From assembly GCA_002402965.1 (NCBI GenBank), contig DHGW01000002.1:90488-136771 (forward strand): DNA of 46,284 nt, written 5' to 3'. Source of the DNA: Bacteroidales bacterium UBA4788 (GTDB taxonomy: Bacteria > Bacteroidota > Bacteroidia > Bacteroidales > VadinHA17). Shown here one piece after another: positions 25,601 to 33,220 of this stretch (position 1 is its first letter; each line of letters begins with the position of its first letter). The notes under the pieces were generated by a model. It searched no databases and was not told where the DNA came from. It was given only the letters and a program-made list of their open reading frames with translations. The position numbers were made by a program, and so were the translations under genes.

Positions 25601-25880
25601 CGTGGAGAATGGTGCTCTGGCTCTTGAGGAGATTAAGAAGCAGGATTTCGACCTCATCCTTATGGACCTTCACATGCCTGTTATGGATGGCATAGAGGCA
25701 ACCCGGGTAATCAGGGGCTCGTCTGACAGAAAGATCAGTCAGATACCTATAGTGGCACTCACCGCCGCAGTCATGTCAGAGGCACATGACAAGATAGAGG
25801 GCCTGGCTATAAATGATTATGTGCTTAAGCCCTTCAAGCCGAAGGACCTGTACGACAGGATCGCCAAGAATGTAAAGTAG
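22674..25880 (+). CDS. Multi-PAS, GAF hybrid histidine kinase with C-terminal receiver
   Basis: 1068 residues with no transmembrane segment, so cytoplasmic. Domains in order: PAS at about 34-145, a second PAS-like region at 160-260, PAS at 280-395, PAS at 405-515 and GAF at 540-675. Then come HisKA with phospho-acceptor His707 (MSTMSHEIRTPLNEVIG), HATPase with Asn824 (NLLSNAMKF), G1 DTGIG (856-860) and G2 GTGLG (886-890), and a receiver at 949-1065. The receiver has acidic residues Glu954/Asp955, phospho-acceptor Asp998 (LILMDLHMP) and Lys1052. An alternative start is Met8. No response regulator or DNA-binding partner is adjacent, so its target is unknown. It converges with the TPR gene. Confidence 0.92.
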   Translation: MYSTGTQMEKRKEKVNEPETSLAYLASLRQLADIPELVFNSTNQLITLSNLETQKYIEVNQAFLDTTGYSKEEIIGKTSEDIQLYVDLIQSRKYMRLLSRLKRVSDLEIKLRLRSGEERTFLFTARTFFLGEDIFLVTYYNDISALNGGFARAESEKILKEIFDSMSSYAIILRREAENKHFIIDFNYRAEDVEQLDRKDMLGKEVIETPLAKSEAFLSLLDNLETSRRPYKIPVSPDGTDEAGYYIGLLLSSGDILVTWEAGKAQKERESEILKQGIVFETFAELLPEMIMEIDTQGHVTFMNTQGMMTLGFDNNDLAKGVTLSELFMSEDLDRLMRELSGLTKPGQITFNEYILVNNLKRNVSVLFHAGPIIIRNRVTGYRCVLTDVSKHKDYEQKLSNEKALLEHLIDAAPEAIVLTDFDGRIMRINHGFTLLFGFEPDEAMNRMIDDLVVPDELRDEAVKIDEAALATGTGYLETIRKDKQGNRINVSLIASSVISNDKTIAFLGIYRDITREIKSRLMQEIQYNISTVALQDSDIFDIYPTIVKEIGKLWNVNNFFIALYNSEKDTLTFPFFADERDHFQETAARNTLTGWVIRNNKAVLLDEYDILKIEKTGAISLVGSPCKIWMGVPLRMDDEVIGAICLQDYKKIDAFNNEDLQVFEFIANQIVLTLQRRRMLDNLITARKRAEEAAFSKQQFMSTMSHEIRTPLNEVIGITNLLHQSNPREDQMDYINTLRFSANHLLSLVNDILDYNKMEAGKIVFEKTEFDLASMLEDIRRSYSHRALEKGIYFALEKSPDLPVSLIGDPIRLNQILSNLLSNAMKFTSKGGITLKARVISRQEGKALIEFSVADTGIGIPLDKQEEIFESYAQASADTTRKYGGTGLGLAICKRLVDLQGGTIGVASEPDKGAVFTLSIEYSVPAIETKAVDQSTVTDSMKGLAGKRILVAEDNRINFFVANKFLESWGVIVTHVENGALALEEIKKQDFDLILMDLHMPVMDGIEATRVIRGSSDRKISQIPIVALTAAVMSEAHDKIEGLAINDYVLKPFKPKDLYDRIAKNVK

Positions 25881-25903
25881 ATTCCGCCCTGACGGGGTAA
25901 TTC

Positions 25904-27115
25904 TCACCTGAGACAATGTCTCGCGAGGTAGTCGGTGGCCTCTTTCATTCCCAGGCTTCTTGCCTTGCGCAGGTAATGGCAGGCATCGTCGCTCCTGCCG
26001 CTATTAATGAGAGCAATCCCCAGGTTAAGGTTCACCTGCCCGTTCTCAGGGTCAAGGTCAAGGCTCATGGTATAATCCTCTGCAGCCCTGTCCCATGTAC
26101 GCGAAGCAAACCATGCATCACCCCGGAGGCTGAAGGCAGAGGCTTCACCGGGATGTTTATCAACATTTTCATTCAGGTATGGAAGCGCTTCATAGATGGC
26201 CCCTTCCTCAGCATAGGTCCTGCCTATAAGCCCCAGAGCCTCGGTATTGCCAGGATCAATCGAGATATATCTCTGTATCTCTGTTTTTGCCGCCTCCCGG
26301 TCTCCTGCCCTGAGAAGCATGCGGGATTTCTTAAGCAGCAGGCCGGGATCAGGGTAACGCGCTTTGATCAGCCTGTCATAGACGGTTGCAGCGGCATAGT
26401 GGCTGCCCTCCCCCTCCAGTGCAGTTGCCAGGGCCATGATCCATTGCGGCGGAGGATTCCCTGATGAGGTCAGTGTGCCAAGGATGGCTGCAGCTTCGCG
26501 GTATCTTCCCTGGCTCATCAGGATGCGGGCATTGCAGTACTCTGTCACAGGCATTTCGGGATAGAGTCCGGAGAGTTCGGCATAGGCCGCGGCCGCAAGA
26601 TCAGCGAGGTCAGACTTCAGGTAATGATCTATCTCCCAACTCTTTCTTTCATAAACCCGGTACCAGTCTTTTTTCCAGAGAACTCTCCATTCGGAAGAGG
26701 AGGTAATTTTACTGAAGGCATCATCCAGTATTATCTCAGGTTCGCTCCTGCGCTGGGACGATTTAAGGTGCGATTCCAGGATGGATACGGCTGATTTTGA
26801 GTCACCCTCTGCGGCAGCGCATCGGGCAAGCCCGTAGAGCCCTGAACCCTGACTCAGGTTTTCTGCTCTCATGAAGTCAGCCTTTGCTTCCCTGAGCATT
26901 CCGGCTTTCAGGTAAAAATCCCCCCTTAGGGTCAGCATACCGGTATCATTGGCTGTTTCAGCTGTTTCCGCCAGCAACCGGGCTGCCTGAGCCGCATCAC
27001 CCCTTCCTGCAAGAATTACAGCCCTGAGGACGGTGTCATAGTACTGCTGACCCGACATGATCTGGGATACAACCAAAACGGCAAGGCAAAAGCTTATCTT
27101 TTTCATTGCGGTCAT
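25904..27115 (-). CDS. Secreted tetratricopeptide-repeat protein
   Basis: 403 residues with a signal peptide (MKKISFCLAVLVVS, from Met4) and at least eight TPR-like helix pairs. The clearest are ANDTGMLTLRGDFYLKAGMLREAKADF near 55-82 and the last ones, ASAFSLRGDAWFASRTWDRAAEDYTMSLDLDPENGQVNLNLG, at about 328-370. TPRs hold protein partners. It overlaps the stop codon of the preceding T9SS cargo gene by 4 nt (ATGA), so it may be a periplasmic or outer-membrane partner of that protein. Its own function is unknown. The C-terminus ends in a Cys-Leu-Arg. Confidence 0.82.
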   Translation of the reverse strand: MTAMKKISFCLAVLVVSQIMSGQQYYDTVLRAVILAGRGDAAQAARLLAETAETANDTGMLTLRGDFYLKAGMLREAKADFMRAENLSQGSGLYGLARCAAAEGDSKSAVSILESHLKSSQRRSEPEIILDDAFSKITSSSEWRVLWKKDWYRVYERKSWEIDHYLKSDLADLAAAAYAELSGLYPEMPVTEYCNARILMSQGRYREAAAILGTLTSSGNPPPQWIMALATALEGEGSHYAAATVYDRLIKARYPDPGLLLKKSRMLLRAGDREAAKTEIQRYISIDPGNTEALGLIGRTYAEEGAIYEALPYLNENVDKHPGEASAFSLRGDAWFASRTWDRAAEDYTMSLDLDPENGQVNLNLGIALINSGRSDDACHYLRKARSLGMKEATDYLARHCLR

Positions 27116-29739
27116 TTTTTTCCTTCAATAATTCCGGGTCCTGCACCCTTTTCAGTGATGACATGGACGAAACCGCTCAGATGGAACTGCTCCAGTCCGC
27201 TGACCCTCCTCTCAAATACCTCACAGTCATAGTAATATACTCCTGTTGGTACTAATTTGCCCTTGTAGGTACCGTCCCAGTTCAGCCTGGGGTCAGTAGT
27301 GCTGAAGACCAGTACTCCGGCCCTGTTGAAGAGCCTGAACTCCACCTGCTCCACAAGAGCCGAGGTCTTGGCCAGCAGCCAGTCATTGACGTCATCCCCG
27401 TTGGGGGTGAAGACGTTGGGTATCTCGTAGAAGTTGCATGAGTCCACGCAGACCATCGTTGAAAGAGGACTCTCATTGCCGTTTACGTCAAAGGTTGAAA
27501 TGGCATAGCATCCTGCCACGTATTCAGGAAGAGAGTGAATGTATTTCAGCACCTCCCTGTCATCAAATGAGATCAGCAACGACAGCTCCTCCCCTGTTGT
27601 CTGCTTGTAGAATAAGTTGTACCCGGCAATATCTTCGTAACAAAGAGGATCCTCAACTGTCCATCGGACTGTATTGTAAAGGCTGTCGCACTGCGACGAT
27701 ACCGTCAGTTCCGGTGTGCACGGGGGTTCATTGTCCACCGGCACGGCGCAGGTGCGCTGGGAAAGATTGATGAGGTTGTCTGGCGTTCCTGCGCCCTGGT
27801 AGCCTCCGGTGGATACTGCATAGTAACAGTATTCTGTGCCGTTGACAAGATTTCCGTCAGTAAAGCTGAGTTGGTTGGTTGTCCCCACAAGTTCCCATTC
27901 CACTCCGTTAAACCTGTAGAAATCATATGAGGTATTAATCCATGGCACGTTGCGGGTAAGGATGAAACGCATCTTCCTGTCTCCCGGCAGGGCAGTAAGG
28001 AAGAGTGACGAGGCGATGCCCGGATCACCTATCAGGAACCTGTTGCCGGGAGCATTGTTATATAGCTCCACCCTGTAAACCCAAGCCTTGTCAAGAGTAT
28101 TGATCAGGGTATCGATATAGACAGTGTCATTAAGATCCGTTGTGGGGAGTGTGTGGATCAGCTCCCATGAGGTGCCTGCCACACCCTCTGCCCGGTAGAT
28201 AAGATATTCATAAGGCCCGCTGGCGGGGATTGTATCCAGGTCACGGGGTTTCTGCCAGGCCAGGGTCAGGGATCCGTTGACCGGGTGTGTGTGTCTTATT
28301 GACACGTTTGTGATCAGGGGAATACCTGTAATGAGCGATGTCACAATCTCGTTGGAAGGTTTGCTCTCCGTGCCGTTAGGATAGACAGCCACTATCCTGT
28401 AGGCATACTCGGTTCCCGCATCCAGACCGTTGCCGTTGTCGGTGTCAGTGAATGTGATTGTGTTGTGACCCGCAACAAATCCGACCTTGACGAATCCTGC
28501 TGAGGGTGGTATGCCGTCATAACATGTATCGGCCGTCAGGGTTGATGCCCCCTCGCGCCGGTAGATACTGAACCCCGCTATCTGGTCAGTATTGTAGCCT
28601 GCCCAGGAGAGCTGGGCGAACTTGCCCACGGGAACTGCTGAAAGAAGAACAGGCGAAGGCCCGAGGACCTTGATGCTCATATTGTCTATGTCGACAAGCT
28701 GGAGATCGTCATTGGAGTCCTCCGCCTTGATAATGATATCATATGGCTGATGCCGGACGGCACTGTGGCATGGTACCCATTGGAGCCTGGCCCGTGTAAG
28801 TCCGGCAGCAGAAGCAATCGTGCCAAAGGTTGCAGGGCAATCCGTTGCTGTAAAGATTCCCGAAGTAGCCAGAAGGGTAACTGAATCGAGATCGGCATCC
28901 GTTGCGCTGATTTCCAGGGAGATTGTCTCTCCTGCCTCCACACACAGATCCGGCAGAGCAGAAGTGACCGGCGGTTTGTTATCAGTCTCGTAGACCTCAA
29001 TCTGCATGTCGCGCACAACGATTCCAATCTTTATGCCGGCACGCCATTCCTGAATCTCCATAGCAACATTGTAGATGCCGATGGCTGTCGGAGCATCCCA
29101 GACCAGGTCACCCGAGATGGAATCGACGTAGAAAGTCCGGGAAGCCGGCGGCAGGGTATAGTTCAGAATCGGTTTGCCATCCTCCCTGGTGCAAACGGTA
29201 AGCTTGTATGAAAGGCTGTCGCCGTCAGGATCGAATGCAGCGGGGTTATGGATGAATATCTGATTGAGTGCTGCCTTGTCATAAGGCGGATTGAGAAGCA
29301 CGGGGGTGCTGTTGTGACCCACCGCGGTATTGACAATGAGAACGGTTGTGATGGAGAAGACAACATTAACCGAGTTTGGTATGTTTTCAACTCCCAGGTT
29401 CCTGTTCGGATCCTGAACAACTATCCTGTAGACACCGGGTCCGGGATATGTGTGCTGTTCCGTGTAAACGTTCTTCTTATAGTTGTTGGGCAGGAAGGTT
29501 TCTGAGTCCCTTCCGACGGTTGTAATGGAATTGTCGCCCCACTCCACGTCAAGTGTCGGCCTGTCAGCCTTGCTGAGTGTATATGTAAAGGTGGTTACTG
29601 TCACCTCAAATGTAAGGTCAGAGATCTGCTTGTAGGTGATCTCACCGGCACGGTTATGAGTTGCCGTTACTACGGAAGTCACAGCCAGTATCAGGGCCAA
29701 TGTACAAAAAAGTCGTCTTCTCATCTCACTCCCTTTCAT
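27112..29739 (-). CDS. Large secreted fibronectin-type protein with type B T9SS sorting (gliding-motility C-terminal) domain
   Basis: 875 residues with an N-terminal signal (about residues 6-26, starting Met1 or Met6). The first ~250 residues are a PKD/cadherin-like region (VEWGDNSITTVGRD, then FDPDGDSLSYKL). Fibronectin type III-like repeats follow at about 360-670. From about residue 770, EIPNVFTPNGDDVNDWLL and VPTGVYYYDCEVFER are hallmarks of the CHU_C domain, which directs T9SS export and surface attachment. The protein should be displayed outside the cell, perhaps as an adhesin or matrix protein. It overlaps the stop codons of both neighbouring genes by 4 nt, so DUF6702, this gene and the TPR gene form a tightly coupled trio. 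Confidence 0.87.
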   Translation of the reverse strand: MKGSEMRRRLFCTLALILAVTSVVTATHNRAGEITYKQISDLTFEVTVTTFTYTLSKADRPTLDVEWGDNSITTVGRDSETFLPNNYKKNVYTEQHTYPGPGVYRIVVQDPNRNLGVENIPNSVNVVFSITTVLIVNTAVGHNSTPVLLNPPYDKAALNQIFIHNPAAFDPDGDSLSYKLTVCTREDGKPILNYTLPPASRTFYVDSISGDLVWDAPTAIGIYNVAMEIQEWRAGIKIGIVVRDMQIEVYETDNKPPVTSALPDLCVEAGETISLEISATDADLDSVTLLATSGIFTATDCPATFGTIASAAGLTRARLQWVPCHSAVRHQPYDIIIKAEDSNDDLQLVDIDNMSIKVLGPSPVLLSAVPVGKFAQLSWAGYNTDQIAGFSIYRREGASTLTADTCYDGIPPSAGFVKVGFVAGHNTITFTDTDNGNGLDAGTEYAYRIVAVYPNGTESKPSNEIVTSLITGIPLITNVSIRHTHPVNGSLTLAWQKPRDLDTIPASGPYEYLIYRAEGVAGTSWELIHTLPTTDLNDTVYIDTLINTLDKAWVYRVELYNNAPGNRFLIGDPGIASSLFLTALPGDRKMRFILTRNVPWINTSYDFYRFNGVEWELVGTTNQLSFTDGNLVNGTEYCYYAVSTGGYQGAGTPDNLINLSQRTCAVPVDNEPPCTPELTVSSQCDSLYNTVRWTVEDPLCYEDIAGYNLFYKQTTGEELSLLISFDDREVLKYIHSLPEYVAGCYAISTFDVNGNESPLSTMVCVDSCNFYEIPNVFTPNGDDVNDWLLAKTSALVEQVEFRLFNRAGVLVFSTTDPRLNWDGTYKGKLVPTGVYYYDCEVFERRVSGLEQFHLSGFVHVITEKGAGPGIIEGKK

Positions 29740-30197
29740 TTCACTTTATAGCTCTTCATCGTATCCGTCACGGTGAACCTGTATCCCTCTTCGAGTCCTC
29801 CAAGGCTGATGAGGAGCATGTTTGCCTGGTCTTCATAGAGGCGGGTCATGATCCGGTTTATCACTGTCACGCTGCCGGGAACGGTTTTGCCTGTTGCCCT
29901 GAGGGTGAAACGGTGTTCCAATCCGTCAACTGTTGCAGAGAGTAGTTCCATCTGCACAGGTGCCCCATCCTCCATGATAATTAACCGGTCGGAAAGATAT
30001 AGAAAAAAACGCTCTTCCCGGTTGCCCGATATTACACCGCCACCGCTCCTGCCCAGGTTCATGTCAGCGTAGAGATCATCACTCCAGACTTTGACAAAGA
30101 CTGACCAGACCCTGTTCACATCGTCATACTCAATGCCGGTAAGCGAGACGTGAACGGGATGGAGAAGCAGCAATATTGCAAGTAATATCGTTTTCAT
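29736..30197 (-). CDS. DUF6702-type small secreted protein
   Basis: 153 residues with a signal peptide (about 1-16) and a mature start HPVHVSLTGIEYDDVNRVWS, which matches my memory of the DUF6702 family found in Bacteroidota. The rest is beta-rich (FVKVWSDDLYADMN, MEDGAPVQMELLSATVDGLEHRF). The family has no assigned function. It follows pyk by 28 bp and overlaps the T9SS cargo start by 4 nt. Confidence 0.72.
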   Translation of the reverse strand: MKTILLAILLLLHPVHVSLTGIEYDDVNRVWSVFVKVWSDDLYADMNLGRSGGGVISGNREERFFLYLSDRLIIMEDGAPVQMELLSATVDGLEHRFTLRATGKTVPGSVTVINRIMTRLYEDQANMLLISLGGLEEGYRFTVTDTMKSYKVK

Positions 30198-30225
30198 GCC
30201 GGATCTCTAATGATTACATCAAAAA

Positions 30226-31683
30226 TCACGCCATCAGGTCCTTTTCGGTGACCCCTGACCGTTCCCTGAGATAATCTATTGTTCCCACCTCGATGAAAGA
30301 GAACCCGGTGCCCCTGGAGAAGTTCCCTGCGAGAACCACCACGATATCACTGTTTTTGAGGTTATGTTTCTTCAGGAGCTCTCTGATAGCAGTATGGATG
30401 AACTCATCAACCGACACCTTTTTCTCAACAAACACCGGTATGACGCCGTATGAGAGTGCCAGCTCACGCATGGTCCGGTGTGAGTAGCAGTGTGCGATGA
30501 CGGGATTGATCCCGCGGAAAGCTGCCATGTTCCTGATGGCCGTTCCGTTGACGGTATCAGAGAGGATGGTCTTTGCCTTTATCCGGATTGACGTTTTTAC
30601 AGCCACTTTTGCCAGGTAGGCAGACACGGGTCCGCTGAGGGAGCCGGCGGGCATCTCGATATACAGGTCCTTTTCCTGCTCCACCTCCGATGCTATGCGC
30701 GTCATCGTCCTGACCGCCTCAACCGGGTACCTTCCCGCAGCTGTCTCCCCGCTCAGCATGAGTGCGTCGGTCTGGCTGTATACGGCATTGGCCACGTCAC
30801 TTACCTCGGCCCTCGTGGGCCTGGGACTCTGGATCATAGAGTGGAGCATCTGGGTAGCCACGATAACCGGTTTGCGCTTCTCAATGCACCTGGCAATGAT
30901 ATTGCGCTGTATCCCCGGTATACGTTCAAAAGGCACCTCAATGGCCAGGTCACCACGGGCTACCATAATGCCGTATGAATGGTCCATGATCTCCTCCAGG
31001 TTGTCAACCCCCTGCTGGTTCTCAATCTTGGCAATGATCTTAATCGGACTCCGCTGCTTGTCAAGCAGCCTCTGAACAGCCAGAACATCCTCCTTCGACC
31101 TTACAAAGGAGTGTGCAATGAATTCAAGATCAAGCTCCACCGCCAGATCGATAAAGTCGAGGTCACGCTCGCTGACAGAGGGGAGGTTGATCCTTACCTG
31201 AGGGATGTTGACCGTCTTGCGCGAGCCCAGGGTGCCGTCATTCTCGATCGTGCCGGTGAGGGTTCTGCCCTCCCTTCCGGTAATCTTTATCTCAAGCTCC
31301 CCGTCATCAATCAGGATGAATGCCCCTTCAGGGACATATTTCGAGATGTCACAGTAGTTGACATTAATCACATCATGAGTGGTCTTCTCCCCTGTATTGC
31401 CGGCAACCCTGACGGTTTCGCCCTTAAGGAACCTGACAGGTTCATCACAGGTGGTGGTCCTTATCTCCGGACCCTTGGTATCAAGCAGAATGGCTATCTT
31501 GTCCGATATGCTCCTGGCGTTTGAGACGATCTTCCTGACACCTGCAGGATCGAGATGAGCTGAATTTATCCTGACGATATCCATTCCAGCATCGTGAAGC
31601 CTGCGAAGGAACTGGGGCTCGCAGTTTCTGTCGGAGATGGTAGCTACAATCTTTGTTCTCTTTTTCAGGAGGCTTTTTGCCAT
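30226..31683 (-). CDS. pyk: Pyruvate kinase
   Basis: 485 residues. Typical stretches are the N-terminal RTKIVATISDRN, LLDTKGPEIRTT (phosphate/K+ site region), the catalytic IIAKIENQQGVDNLEEI, VARGDLAIE and ATQMLHSMIQSPRPTRAEV, then an allosteric C-terminal domain. It makes pyruvate and ATP from PEP. It starts 11 bp after aroQ and precedes the DUF6702 gene. ppdK, the enzyme running in the opposite direction in many anaerobes, is only a few kb away at 33221. Confidence 0.95.
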   Translation of the reverse strand: MAKSLLKKRTKIVATISDRNCEPQFLRRLHDAGMDIVRINSAHLDPAGVRKIVSNARSISDKIAILLDTKGPEIRTTTCDEPVRFLKGETVRVAGNTGEKTTHDVINVNYCDISKYVPEGAFILIDDGELEIKITGREGRTLTGTIENDGTLGSRKTVNIPQVRINLPSVSERDLDFIDLAVELDLEFIAHSFVRSKEDVLAVQRLLDKQRSPIKIIAKIENQQGVDNLEEIMDHSYGIMVARGDLAIEVPFERIPGIQRNIIARCIEKRKPVIVATQMLHSMIQSPRPTRAEVSDVANAVYSQTDALMLSGETAAGRYPVEAVRTMTRIASEVEQEKDLYIEMPAGSLSGPVSAYLAKVAVKTSIRIKAKTILSDTVNGTAIRNMAAFRGINPVIAHCYSHRTMRELALSYGVIPVFVEKKVSVDEFIHTAIRELLKKHNLKNSDIVVVLAGNFSRGTGFSFIEVGTIDYLRERSGVTEKDLMA

Positions 31684-31694
31684 GGTAATCCGGG

Positions 31695-32120
31695 TTATTT
31701 CAACAATTCTATCAGAGCTTCAACTGCCAGCCTGTAGCCGTCAACCCCCAGGCCCATTATGGTTCCCCGGCAGTACCGGCCGGTCAGGCTTGTATGCCGG
31801 AACTCCTCCCTGGAAAGGAGATTTGATATATGGACCTCTATCACAGGTATCCCGATGGCAGCAATTGCATCAGCGATGGCCACCGAGGTGTGGGTGTAGC
31901 CGCCGGGATTGATGATCACCCCATCAGCGTTGCTGCCTGCGGTCTGGATCATGTTCACCAGTTCTCCCTCTATGTTCGATTGTATACAGCTGAATTCAAC
32001 CTTCGGAAAGCGTGACCGGAGAGCGGTGATCACAGAGTCAAATCCATCCGTCCCGTAAATGACCGGTTCTCTCTTCCCCAGAAGGTTGAGATTAGGTCCG
32101 TTTATTATTTCTATTTTCAT
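31695..32120 (-). CDS. aroQ: 3-Dehydroquinate dehydratase, type II
   Basis: 141 residues from the ATG at 32120-32118 (MKIEIINGPNLNLLGKREP). An upstream TTG in the same frame is less likely. Arg17 and the active-site Tyr22 (VIYG) are at their usual positions, and INPGGYTHTSVAI and VEVHISNL-like segments follow. It removes water from 3-dehydroquinate, the third shikimate step. It heads a run with pyk, DUF6702, the T9SS cargo gene and the TPR gene. Confidence 0.93.
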   Translation of the reverse strand: MKIEIINGPNLNLLGKREPVIYGTDGFDSVITALRSRFPKVEFSCIQSNIEGELVNMIQTAGSNADGVIINPGGYTHTSVAIADAIAAIGIPVIEVHISNLLSREEFRHTSLTGRYCRGTIMGLGVDGYRLAVEALIELLK

Positions 32121-32156
32121 AACCAGGGTTAAGTGCAACGGTTATTGCCGGCAGTA

Positions 32157-32164
32157 CAAAAATA
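32157..32164 (-). promoter_or_regulatory. Candidate -7 element for the aroQ-pyk run
   Basis: TATTTTTG on the minus strand matches TAnnTTTG exactly and lies 36 nt before the aroQ start. The divergent xer gene has a TAACTTTA at 32199-32206. Confidence 0.42.
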
Positions 32165-32198
32165 AAGAAATGACCGGATTTCAGACCTTAATAAGATA

Positions 32199-32206
32199 TA
32201 ACTTTA
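32199..32206 (+). promoter_or_regulatory. Candidate -7 element for the Xer recombinase
   Basis: TAACTTTA (7 of 8 to TAnnTTTG) lies 19 nt upstream of the ATG at 32226. Confidence 0.33.
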
Positions 32207-32225
32207 GGACCTGTAAAGGCAGAGT

Positions 32226-33134
32226 ATGAAAATATCCTGGATTGATGCTATAAAGGGGTTCGGGAGGTATCTCAGGATTGAGCGTTCTCTCTCGGCAAAC
32301 AGCGTGGCAGCATATCTGAACGATGTTCGCAGGCTGAGGGATTATATTGCAGAACACAAGGAAGGATTGGTCCCTTCTGCTCTCAGCTACCGTGACCTGA
32401 GCGACTTTGTGTCATTCATCGCCGGGAAGGAAAATGCGGTAACCACCCAGGCCAGGCTCATCTCGGGCATCAGGTCGTTCTGCCAGTATATGCTTACCGA
32501 AAAAATCATCACAGATGATCCCTCAGCCCTTCTGGAGGCGCCCAGGAGCGGGCTTCACCTGCCTGAGGTGCTCTCGGTGGAAGAAATAGACAGGATGGTG
32601 GCATCATTTGACCTCAGCGATGACCTGGGTCATCGTAACAGGGCAATCATCGAGACAATGTACGGTTGCGGACTCAGGGTTTCGGAGCTGGTGAACATGC
32701 GCCTGACAGATATCCACAGGAATGAGGGTTTCGTCAGCGTCACCGGCAAGGGAAACAAACAGCGGCTGGTACCAATCGGTTCTGTCACACTCAGGGAGAT
32801 AGACAACTATATGGCATACAGGATAGTTATGCCTGTCATCACCGATCAGAACATTCTCTTTCTCAACCGCCGTGGCCGGAGACTGACACGGGTGATGGTG
32901 TTTAAGATTGTTAAGGATGCCGCAGCGGCTGCCGGTATAGCCAAGACCATCAGTCCGCATACACTCCGCCACTCCTTTGCCACCCACCTGGTGGAGGGAG
33001 GGGCTGATCTGCGTGCTGTGCAGGAGATGCTGGGACATGAATCAATAACCACCACTGAGATATATACTCACATTGACCGGAGTTACCTCAGGGACACGGT
33101 GCTTATGTTCCATCCAAGGGCCCGGAGAAGATAG
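32226..33134 (+). CDS. xerD: Site-specific tyrosine recombinase XerD/XerC type
   Basis: 302 residues: an N-terminal SAM-like core-binding domain (1-110) and a catalytic domain. The tyrosine-recombinase residues are all present: Arg151 (GCGLRVSEL), Lys175 (TGKGNKQR), His245 and Arg248 (PHTLRHSFATHLVEGGADL), His271 (MLGHESITTTEIY) and nucleophile Tyr280. This is the chromosome-dimer-resolution type, not a phage integrase: it has the standard Xer length, no adjacent att-like repeats or mobile cargo. XerC and XerD cannot be told apart with certainty. Confidence 0.92.
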   Translation: MKISWIDAIKGFGRYLRIERSLSANSVAAYLNDVRRLRDYIAEHKEGLVPSALSYRDLSDFVSFIAGKENAVTTQARLISGIRSFCQYMLTEKIITDDPSALLEAPRSGLHLPEVLSVEEIDRMVASFDLSDDLGHRNRAIIETMYGCGLRVSELVNMRLTDIHRNEGFVSVTGKGNKQRLVPIGSVTLREIDNYMAYRIVMPVITDQNILFLNRRGRRLTRVMVFKIVKDAAAAAGIAKTISPHTLRHSFATHLVEGGADLRAVQEMLGHESITTTEIYTHIDRSYLRDTVLMFHPRARRR

Positions 33135-33140
33135 GGAAAA

Positions 33141-33158
33141 GGATATTTCATTATATCC
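33141..33158 (+). terminator. Weak hairpin after xerD
   Basis: A 6-bp stem (GGATAT/ATATCC) with a 6-nt loop is followed by GCCTTTTTATT. It may be a weak terminator for xerD, and overlaps the region just before the ppdK promoter. Confidence 0.27.
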
Positions 33159-33168
33159 GCCTTTTTAT

Positions 33169-33176
33169 TACCTTTG
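33169..33176 (+). promoter_or_regulatory. Candidate -7 promoter element for ppdK
   Basis: TACCTTTG is an exact TAnnTTTG match followed by C, 44 nt before the ppdK ATG. The AT-rich leader after it contains no Shine-Dalgarno site. Confidence 0.48.
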
Positions 33177-33220
33177 CGGTTCGAAAAAAAAGAGATTATT
33201 AATCAATAACTAGATCGAAT

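Noticed and set aside
25916..26464. A 182-codon plus-strand frame opposite the TPR gene
   Set aside because: Antisense to TPR repeats; no signal, domain or promoter.
32226..33134. Tyrosine recombinase as sign of an integrated element
   Set aside because: The protein has Xer length and motifs; flanking genes are housekeeping and no direct repeats or cargo were seen.
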